Source: Methanosphaera stadtmanae
GTDB lineage: Archaea > Methanobacteriota > Methanobacteria > Methanobacteriales > Methanobacteriaceae
DNA length: 35,122 nt
Assembly (NCBI GenBank): GCA_015062825.1
Contig: SUTR01000026.1
Coordinates: 1 to 35,122, forward strand
Direction of reading: 5' to 3'
Position 1 is the first letter of the stretch, and each line of letters starts with the position of its first letter. A program made the position numbers and the translations under genes. The notes beneath the pieces were generated by a model. That model had not been told where the DNA came from and searched no databases. It saw nothing but the letters and a program-made list of their open reading frames with translations. Shown one piece after another: positions 25,169 to 34,400 of this stretch.

Positions 25169-25975
25169 ATGAAAGAAAAAGTAGACTTATCATCAGTAAG
25201 TGAAACCATGCTCGTACCCTTATACTCAAGAGCAATAGAAAGCAAAAAAGACAACCCTGACTTCATAGACAACACAGCAATAAAAGTAATGGACTCCCTA
25301 GACTATGACTTCAAGAAAAGATTCAAAACCTCAACAAACAAGATGAACTTCTGGGGATGTGCCGCTAGAACCGTAATACTAGATAACGAAACAAAGAAAT
25401 ACATCAAAGAAAATCCACAGTCAACCATCATAAACATAGCATGTGGACTAGATGACCGATTCACCAGAGTAGACAACGGACAAATAAAATGGTATAACAT
25501 AGACTTTCAAGAAGTAATAGACTTAAGAGAAAAACTAATCAATACCAATGAACGTGTAACAAACATAGCAAAGTCAGTACTGGATTTTGAATGGATAGAT
25601 CAAATAGAAGAGAAGGAAAATATACTAGTAATAGCTGAAGGATTCCTAATGTACATGGATGAAAAAGAAGTAAAGGAAATATTCAATCAAATATCTGATA
25701 ACTTCCACAATGTAGAATTACTACTTGAATTTACCAGCAGCTGGATGGTAAAAAATCAGAAAGTACATGATACTGTAAGAACAACCGGAGCCCAATTCAA
25801 GTGGGGAGTAAATGAAAGCAATGAATTTGAAAAACTATGTCCAACATACAACCTGCAGGCAGATTACAATCTAACCGATCAAATGAAAAGATATTCACCA
25901 ATATTCATAAGACTAATATCACCATTTTTGAGAAGTAGAAACAATCGAATAGCCCGATTTACAAAAAATACATAA
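25169..25975 (+). CDS. Class I SAM methyltransferase, LCM/TcmP-like family
   Basis: 268 residues. SAM-binding motif IINIACGLDDRF (about 88-99) with acidic second strand IKWYNIDFQEVIDLREKL, and motif IV NILVIAEGFLMYMDEKEV, the pattern of the leucine carboxyl methyltransferase / tetracenomycin methyltransferase superfamily. These enzymes O-methylate carboxyl or hydroxyl groups of proteins or small molecules; the acceptor is not evident. It has its own promoter with the metal-type palindrome, so its product may be related to metal limitation, for example modification of a metal ligand (speculation). Codons ending in A dominate. GGAG lies 12 bases before the ATG. Confidence 0.85.
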   Translation: MKEKVDLSSVSETMLVPLYSRAIESKKDNPDFIDNTAIKVMDSLDYDFKKRFKTSTNKMNFWGCAARTVILDNETKKYIKENPQSTIINIACGLDDRFTRVDNGQIKWYNIDFQEVIDLREKLINTNERVTNIAKSVLDFEWIDQIEEKENILVIAEGFLMYMDEKEVKEIFNQISDNFHNVELLLEFTSSWMVKNQKVHDTVRTTGAQFKWGVNESNEFEKLCPTYNLQADYNLTDQMKRYSPIFIRLISPFLRSRNNRIARFTKNT

Positions 25976-26022
25976 CATCAATATATTATAATATTAGATA
26001 AAAAAAAGTAATTAAAGGGAGT

Positions 26023-26910
26023 TTATTTTAACTCAAAGGCATCATTCAATCCTTCTTCACTTTCAAGATTGATTAAAACATCATGTATTTCATCATAAGA
26101 ATTATAGAGTTTTTGTTTACAAGATTCTGAAATTTTATAAGCATCTTTGATTGATAAATCAGAATCAACAACCAAATGTAAATCCACATAAACATTTGAT
26201 GTTGTTCCTCTTGTTCTTACATTATGAACATTATAAACACCATCTATTTCATATAACAAATTACATATATCTACTGTAGGTATAATATTCACATCCAAAA
26301 GTATATTGAAATTACTTTTTAATATATCATAACCTGTTTTGACAATCAACAATGCTATAAGAATTGATATTACCGAATCCATATATGAGAGATTTAGACG
26401 AACTAATATTAATCCAAATATAACAATACTGGTAACTAATACATCACTTTTAGTATGATCACTATCAGCCATCAATAGGTCACTTTTTAGTTCTGATCCT
26501 TTTTTCTTTTCATAGCGGGAAAGAGCAATATTAACCAGCAACGTCATAATCATTATTATAAATCCAACTGATGATACTTCCAATACTTGAGGATGTAAGA
26601 ACTTATCAATTGCCTGAGATATAATTTGAAAACTAACTACAATTAATGACATTCCTATAAGTATTGATGCAAAAGTTTCAACTTTATGATAGCCATACGG
26701 ATGATTTATATCCCTGGGCCTACCAGATAATGATACTGCTATTAAAGCTATTATATTTGCTAATGAATCAAGAAGCGATTCATAACCATCAGCAGAAACA
26801 CTTAAAATACCCGAATAATGACCATAACCTACCTTAACAGCACCCATCAAGATATTTAAAACCAATACCACAATTATAACTTTCTTAACCTCTTTGTGAT
26901 AATTATTCAT
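26023..26910 (-). CDS. Cation diffusion facilitator metal transporter
   Basis: 295 residues, six membrane helices and a C-terminal cytosolic metallochaperone-like domain (from about 205: DVNIIPTVDICNLLYEIDGVYNVHNVRTR). Helix 2 has ADGYESLLDSLAN, where the first metal position of the usual D/HxxxD pair is Glu44 with Asp48; helix 5 has DSDHTKSD, a standard HxxxD pair. It exports a divalent metal (Zn, Fe, Mn, Co or Ni) in exchange for protons. The Glu at the helix-2 position is unusual and makes metal choice uncertain. The longer frame starts with GTG GTG; GGTG six bases before ATG 26910 supports this start. Its vicinity to mntP and the metal-type operator suggests a metal homeostasis spot. Confidence 0.93.
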   Translation of the reverse strand: MNNYHKEVKKVIIVVLVLNILMGAVKVGYGHYSGILSVSADGYESLLDSLANIIALIAVSLSGRPRDINHPYGYHKVETFASILIGMSLIVVSFQIISQAIDKFLHPQVLEVSSVGFIIMIMTLLVNIALSRYEKKKGSELKSDLLMADSDHTKSDVLVTSIVIFGLILVRLNLSYMDSVISILIALLIVKTGYDILKSNFNILLDVNIIPTVDICNLLYEIDGVYNVHNVRTRGTTSNVYVDLHLVVDSDLSIKDAYKISESCKQKLYNSYDEIHDVLINLESEEGLNDAFELK

Positions 26911-27219
26911 AGCTAACACCACAAAAAATCATTTAACTATATGAGAATAATAACATTCTTTTCATAATTATTAATTTGATTAAAAAAAGATATATAAATA
27001 ACTTTTTTTAAGTATAACTAAATCTTAGGAAATTATATAAGATATTATTAATTTATGATAACCTAAATACCAAAATATTAATGAATATTAATTATACAGA
27101 TAATACTCCTTTTTAAATCATTTAAAAAATAGTAATAATTAAAATAATAAGAAAAAATAAACATCCTTTTTTAATTAAATGAATTAAATTTAAAAATCTC
27201 AACTAATATAAATAGTATC
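26911..27219. other. Divergent promoter region between CDF gene and nitroreductase gene
   Basis: About 310 AT-rich bases. TATATAAATAAC at 26991-27002 read on the - strand (TTATTTATATA) is a good TATA box for the CDF gene. The nitroreductase gene has no ribosome site and an A/T-rich stretch 25-35 bases before its ATG, so a leaderless start is likely. No other feature is seen. Confidence 0.45.
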
Positions 27220-27729
27220 ATGGAATTTGAAGACGTAATAAATAATAGAAGAAGTATACGAGAATACACAACTGAAGAAGTCAAAGACGAAGATATTGAA
27301 AAAATCATAAGAGCTGGTATGCAAGCACCAGGAAGCAGACTTAAAAGTGAACCATGGGAGTTTATCATAGTAAAGAACAAAGAAACCCTTGAAAAAATAG
27401 GAGAAGTAAAGCCACGTGTAACCGATGCACCAGCAGCAATAGTACTGGTAGCAAATATTGAAAAAGCATTCTACAAAAGCATATGGCAACAGGACATGGG
27501 AGTAGCAGCAGAAAACATGCTGCTTGAAGCATGCAACCTGGGACTAGGAGCATTATGGAATGGAGTAGCTACCCATAAGGAAGTAGAAGATAAAATAACA
27601 GAAATATTCAAGCTTCCAGAAGAGGTAAAGCCATACTGTATAATAACAGTAGGATATCCGGCAGAAGGATATGAAAACAAGTTTATGGATAAATTTGACA
27701 AGACAAGAATACACTATGAAGAATACTAG
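27220..27729 (+). CDS. Nitroreductase-family FMN oxidoreductase
   Basis: 169 residues. FMN-phosphate motif NRRSIREYT (9-17), RAGMQAPGSRLKSEPWEFIIV with the flavin-contact region (31-51), the dimer-interface DMGVAAENMLLEACNLGLGALW and the end GYPAEG, all typical of the small NfsB/FRP-like group. It reduces an unknown substrate with NAD(P)H or a deazaflavin donor. No Shine-Dalgarno sequence is present, suggesting a leaderless transcript. The flavin reductase-like gene follows after 11 bases, so both form an operon of flavin enzymes. Confidence 0.92.
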   Translation: MEFEDVINNRRSIREYTTEEVKDEDIEKIIRAGMQAPGSRLKSEPWEFIIVKNKETLEKIGEVKPRVTDAPAAIVLVANIEKAFYKSIWQQDMGVAAENMLLEACNLGLGALWNGVATHKEVEDKITEIFKLPEEVKPYCIITVGYPAEGYENKFMDKFDKTRIHYEEY

Positions 27730-27740
27730 AATATGATACT

Positions 27741-28322
27741 ATGTCAGAAAAGATAAACATTAAGCCAAGAGCAATTATGCAACCTGCACCTGCAATAATA
27801 GCATCCGCATATGATGAAGATGAAAAGGCAGATGCATGTACCCTTGCATTTGCAGCAATGTGCAGCCACAATCCACCATGCATAATGATAGCAATCAACA
27901 CCACTGCCAAAAGAAAAACGTTAAAGGACATACATCAGACTATGGAATTTGTAGTGGGAATACCAAGCACTACACAGGTAGCACAGACTGATTATCTTGG
28001 AATTGCATCAGGATATGATGAGGATAAGATAGAAAAAGTAGGATTTACAACTACCAAAGCAAGATATGTTAATGCACCAGTAATTGACCAGATGAAAGTA
28101 TCAGTTGAATGCAAGGTGGTTAATATAACAGAAGTAGGAAGTCATACACAAATTATAGGAGAAATAGTAAACATTCAAGCAGATGAAGATGTCCTGGAAG
28201 ATGGTAAGATATCAATGAAAAAAGTAGATCCGATAGTCTATGATGATGTATTATACGATTACTTCAAGGTTGGAGAAAAAGTAGACGATGCATTCAAGCC
28301 AGGACTTTACTATAAAGACTAG
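27741..28322 (+). CDS. Flavin reductase-like (flavoredoxin family) protein
   Basis: 193 residues. FMN-binding split barrel: KPRAIMQPAPAIIASAYDEDEKADACTLAFAAMCSHNPPCIMIAI is the conserved first half (P...NxxxxS...P arrangement), followed by RKTLKDIHQTMEFVVGIPS and EVGSHTQIIGEIVNI, the substrate/flavin contacts. Methanogen flavoredoxins carry electrons between ferredoxin-like donors and small acceptors. It ends with GLYYKD, the usual family end. Cotranscribed with the nitroreductase gene 11 bases upstream. Electron partner unknown. Confidence 0.9.
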   Translation: MSEKINIKPRAIMQPAPAIIASAYDEDEKADACTLAFAAMCSHNPPCIMIAINTTAKRKTLKDIHQTMEFVVGIPSTTQVAQTDYLGIASGYDEDKIEKVGFTTTKARYVNAPVIDQMKVSVECKVVNITEVGSHTQIIGEIVNIQADEDVLEDGKISMKKVDPIVYDDVLYDYFKVGEKVDDAFKPGLYYKD

Positions 28323-28431
28323 AATCCAATTAATAAAATTAGCATATAATTTTAATTAATTAAAAGATAAATCATCAAAAAGAATTTTTTTCATTAGAAA
28401 TTGATTAAAAACTTACCCTTCACTATTTTTT

Positions 28432-28440
28432 AAAAAAAAA
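28432..28440 (-). terminator. U-tract terminator of the adhesin gene
   Basis: T9 on the - strand, 25 bases past the adhesin stop, in the gap between convergent genes. Confidence 0.45.
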
Positions 28441-28464
28441 GAAAATAAAAAAGTTAAAAAATAA

Positions 28465-31400
28465 TTAACTTCTTATTATTGTAGTTGTTACTCTGTCAGA
28501 CTTGTACATACCTGTTTCTCCAATAATGATTTCAAGTAAGTATGTGCCTGGAGTAAATTTAGTATCAAGTGTAGCATTAATTACACCATTTACTGCAGTT
28601 GTTCTAGCAGCTGTTCTACCATTTAGTTTGAATGCTACTGCTACTTGTGAATCAACATTAACCTTAAATTGATTTACAATATTTGCAGTTACTTGTGTAG
28701 TATCACTACTTGTTTTAATTGGATCTACTCTTATAAATGCTTCACCTTTAGTTACATTTAATGTATTTTTAGCTTCTGTTCTTTGATATCCTTTTTCAGA
28801 ATATACTGCTGTAATATCATGTACTCTTGCACTTAATGCAATTTTATAATCAAATATTGCAAGACCGTTAGCTACTTTTGCAGTGATTGTTTTACCATTT
28901 GCATCTTTAAGGGTTACACCATTAATTTTTATAAGTACTTGACCTGATTTTATTGGATTTCCATTGTCATCAGTAACTGTTACTACAAATTGTGTATTTT
29001 CACCATTTTCATGCGCCTTTTGATCGGCTATTTTAAGGTTGACTTTACCTGCAGTTACAACAAAGTTGTTTGTTGTGTTTCTACACTCATTATATCCATG
29101 TCCAGAGTATGCAGCCATAACTGTTAAGTTTTTATTATACCATGTTTTTTGTGCTGTGTATTTGATACTTGCTTTACCATTAGATACTTTTGCAAATATT
29201 GTATTTCCCTGTTCATCTTTAAGTGTTTCACCATTAACTTTAAATGATACTAAACCATTATTTACATCAGCACCTGTAGACTCTTTTAGTGTTGCAGTAA
29301 ATGTAACTGTTGATCCTACACTAGTATTTGTTGCACTTACAGTTAAGGTGATATTTTTAATAGCTGTTAAGTTTTCTATTTGTTTAGTTAAGTTATCAAT
29401 AGTTTTAGTTTGATTATTAATGGTTTTATTCAAATCATTTATTGTCTTATTCTGATTATTAATAGTTTTGTTTTGGTCAGCTATTGTCTTATTCTGATTA
29501 TTAATAGTATTATTCAAGTCTTTTAATGTATTGTTAAGTGCTGTAATGTTATTTTTAGCGTTTGTTAATTGTTTATTTAAGTCGTTTACTTTGTTGTTTA
29601 ATGTGTTAATCTGTTCTTTTGCTGTTGTAAGGTTTTTGTTTGTTTCATTTAATTCTTTTTCTAGGTTGTTTTTAGTCTGGTTTAATGCTTTTAACTGTGA
29701 ATCAAGTTGTGTTGCATTAGCCTGTGATGCTGCTAGTTTATCTTTTAGGTCTGTGATGTTATTGTTTGCCTGTGCTAATTGTTTTTCAAGGTTTGTTTTT
29801 GTATTGTTTAAATCATTTACCTGTGATTTTAGTTGTGTTATATTATTGTTTGCCTGTGCTAATTGTTTTTCTAAGTTGTCTATTGTTTTTTCCTGTTGTG
29901 CTATTTGTTGTTGAGCATCATTTAGACTTGCATTGACTGAGTCCAGCTGTGATTTAAGTTGTGTTGCATTAGCCTGTGATGCTGCTAGTTTATCTTTTAG
30001 GTCTGTGATGTTTTTAGTTGCATTTGCTAGTTGTTGTTCAAGTTGTGTGATATTGTTGTTTAAATTGTTTATTGTATCGTTTTGTTGTGCTATTTTATCA
30101 TTAGCCTGTGCAAGTTGATTTGTTAAGTTGTTTTTAGTATCGTTTAAGTCTTTTACTTCTTGTGTTAATTGTGTTATGTTATCATTAGCTTGTCTTAATT
30201 GTTCTTCTAATTCTTTGATTCTGTTGTCTTCTTCCTGTACTGTAATTGCAATTGTATTTTGTGATTGTGTGTAGTTTATAGTTTCTGGATATTCTACTGG
30301 TATTTCATATGTGCCTGGTGTTAATTCTGGATTGATTGTTTTTACACCATTTTCATCTGTGGTTAATGTTTGTTCAGGTTGCTCTGGTATTGTTACTTTA
30401 ATATCAGCATTTGATACTTTTTGACCTGTTGCTTTATCAACTACACTAATTTCAATATCCACGTTACCTTCAATATTGTTGTTTATTGTGTATATGATTT
30501 CGGTTGATCTTTGTTTTATGGTAATTTCTTCTGTCTGATTGTATTGTTTATCATTATATACTGCTATTATATCATATGTCTGGTCAGCAAATGTTACATC
30601 TGGTGTTAATGTTACTTGTCCATTGCCATCAGTTACTGCTGAAACAGTTCTAACATCATCTAATTTAATAGTTACATCAACATTACTTACAGGCTCGTTA
30701 ATATAATCATCAGTTACTATAACTTTTACTTCTACACATCCAACAGTATCATTTAGAACCTCTGAAGTAATAGATAATTTTTCTTCTACAAAGTTGATTG
30801 TAAATTCTGTCTGACTAATGTCTAAATATTTGAAATCACTGTTATATACTAATTTAAGATTTGCACTGTCACCTTGTGTGTATCCATATTTACTTTCTAA
30901 TTGTTTTGCAATTGAATTTAATGATATGCTTTCTGATTGCATATTATAATATGCCATAATAGGAATTTCATTATCATCAACAACAAGATATACTACTACA
31001 GTACCATTGTTATTGCTCTCATCATAGATAGTTAATTCAACATTATCCTCTACTGATGAATAATAGGAATATTCCTCTTTATCAGTGTTAATAGTTGATG
31101 TACCTGGTATCATTATTTTTGTTGTTGTAATATTTGGTAATATTACTTCTGAATCACTGATATATTTTATAGTTAATAAATGAGAACCTGCTTGCATTTG
31201 TCTAAATTTATCTTTAAATTCATTTAAATCTATACGATCTACATTATTAGAATGTACGTTAATTTCAATTGTATCAACATCATTTTCTAGATATGCAAAT
31301 AATGTACCATTTCCATAACTTGGATCAAATAAATTAAATCTGATATCCTCAATGGAATCGGTAGTTTTATTATAAACATATTCTTCTTCAACAGAATAAA

Positions 31401-34400
31401 TTGCTGCAGGATAATACAATTTAACAGTAATTATATATACATTACTACTATAAAGTCCGTCATTAGAATTATAAAGTAATTTAAGATGATAAATATCGGG
31501 ATAATTAATATTATTACTACTAAATGTAATAAATGAATTATCAACATAGACTTCATCCACATATTTATTATTAGAAGCATCTGTAATAGTTATATAACCA
31601 TCTATACCAACATCATTTCCTTCTTTATCTTTTAATGTAAATGTAGTGTTTATTGATTCCCAAGACATAGCACTAGTATCTTTTGCAGTTAGATTTAATG
31701 TATCTTTAACAGTAAATGATGTCTGATTTTGATAATCCCAATAAGTATCATTACCATCTGTATAATTATAGTATATTGTACAAATACTACCTCTATAATT
31801 ATCAAATACAAAATTCTGAGCATTTAAAGTAGCAATTCCATCCATTACTTCTATATTTTCTTGAGTGTATTTTTGTTCTCCATCACATTCTATAGTAATA
31901 TTTAATGAGCCTTTTGTTACATTTAAACCATGCTCATCTATTACTGAAAATTTGAATAAAGTAGAATCATCTTCAGTATCATATGATAAATAGTTCACAT
32001 TAACCTTTTTTATTATTTTAAATGTTAAATTTACAACAGTTTCAGCAGTTTCATAATCCCCATACATATCTACGAATTTTAATGTATATTCATAAGTTCC
32101 AAGATTATCACCATAATATAATATTCCAAGAGTTTTATTATAATAATCATATTCTACTTGTATAGGACCGTGGGGCTCAATGGAAATAGTTCCTTCAGGA
32201 TCTATCTGTGTACCATTAATATCTTTTAGTACAACTGGTACATATGTCCAAGTACTTTTTGGAACTATAGTATCATTTACATGAATGGTTAAATATTTGT
32301 TTATTTGTTTCCAATTGTCATACCTACTATCACGATATTGATAATCATCATCATGATATAATGCTGAAATGAAAAATTCTTGACCTACATATTTTTGAAT
32401 ATTTAATCCATCAAAAGTAATTGCGGCAATACCATCAACTACAGATCCAGTAGCAGTAAATAAAGTATCGTTTATATTACATGTTACATTAACCATTCCA
32501 GTATTTACACCTACCCATGTATTTAAATCATCATCATATGCTTGTACTTTAAAGTTAAATGTTGTAGAATCTTCATTTATATCATATTTAAGATAATTTA
32601 TCTGTGTTTGTTTCAATTTTTTCACAGTTAATGTAAATGTAGTAAATGTTTGTTGATACTTTTCATCAGTTTCAAATGATACGAAAACATTATAGACACC
32701 TTCTTTCCATGAAACGAAATTTATTTCATTTTCTTCGATGTAATAATTATAAGAAGAATTATTTATATAAAGATTAATATCTCCATCTAAATATAATATT
32801 TCACCCTCTTTATTCTTTAATACATATGGTATTATAATATAATCATCTTCTGGTACTATCATATCATTTATTTCTATAAATAATGATTCTCTTATAATTT
32901 CATATCTAGATGTTTCATAATCTTCATATGTATTATTTTCATGATATTTTATTGTTAAATAGAATTCATCACCGGTATATTCATATAGATTAGGTGAGGT
33001 TATTGTAATTAATGCTATTCCATTGGATACTTGGCTGCTTTGAGTAAATGTAACATCATTATTATTCATATCATATCCAGATATTGTAACTTCACCCTGT
33101 GAAATATCATTTCCTTCATAATCTTTAACACTTATGTTAAATGTAGTATAATCATCATCAAGAATATAATTATTAAATTCTAAATTAACTGGAAATTTAT
33201 CATATACATCAACAGAATAATAAGTATTAGATGATGAGTATTTATCAGTTATATTATTATAATATAATTGAAAATTTGCATCTGTTGGATAATTATCGTT
33301 TAAATGTGTTAATATTTCATTAGTGTTTATAGTAAAAGTTTGTTCTTCGACATTTACAGTTTGGAGTTCTACATAACTATTCGTATCATAATCATATACA
33401 CTTAAAGTCACAACACCTTCATTCACTTTTTGATAGGTATTACTAGTATATACAGAGAAATTAATGTTAATCTTTTCATCTGTTATAAAAATATAATAAG
33501 GAAACTCTCCATTAATATTGGTTAATTCTGTGTTAATCTTGTTCAAAATTACAGTACTATTACATAGATTATTACCATTTTCATCTTCATATATGAATAA
33601 AAGTCTATGTTCACCAATACTTAAATCTGAGACACTCACACAATTATAGTCATAACCACTAAAAGAATCGATAACTTTATATATTTCTCCATCCATTTGA
33701 ATAGTTACACTTCCAGGAATTGTTTTATAATCCCATGAATCATCATAATAACTATAGACTTCTATCTCAAACCAATATTCCTTTTGGTTTTTATATATAG
33801 TATGATTACCTCTTGGAATCATAGATTGTTTTAATATTAATGAGGAATTTGTTGTTGATACACTACCATCTTCAAATATAATCAGCCATTCTAATGTATA
33901 ATTATTAGCATATACTCCATTTGTAGATAATCTAATATTATTTTCATCTTTAGTTAAATCCATATTTCCAGGACGATTTGTTATTGTAACTCTATATTCA
34001 TCAGGATTAATAATATTATTATATTCATCCCTAACAGTAATTGGAATTATAATATCATCCCTAATATTACCTTCCATATTAGGCACTTCAACCGTATTAA
34101 CTGATGATTTATATATATTTACATATTTTTCTGCAGTTACATTTTGGAATTCTCCTGTTGAATCATTATAAGATATGATAACAGGAACATATAATGGATA
34201 ATTTATTGTATCATAATATGATAATAAATCATTTAAGCCAATAGTTAGTTCAGTCTCATTTACATCAACTGTCTTTAATAAAATTTGTTCATCATCTTTA
34301 TAGAAAATAAATGAAACATTACCTTTTGTTACTTGATTATCTGTAGAATATTCAGATACATTGAATTTTATCTCTACATTTTCATCTGTTGAAAAAATTA

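Noticed and set aside
29039-30118. Several + strand frames rich in Leu, Phe, Val and Cys opposite the adhesin coiled coil
   Set aside because: They arise from reverse reading of repeated Asn/Gln/Leu/Lys codons and match no membrane protein family.
29370-30225. CRISPR-like or tandem satellite array
   Set aside because: Repeats are in-frame coding heptads of an adhesin stalk with variable copies and no spacers.
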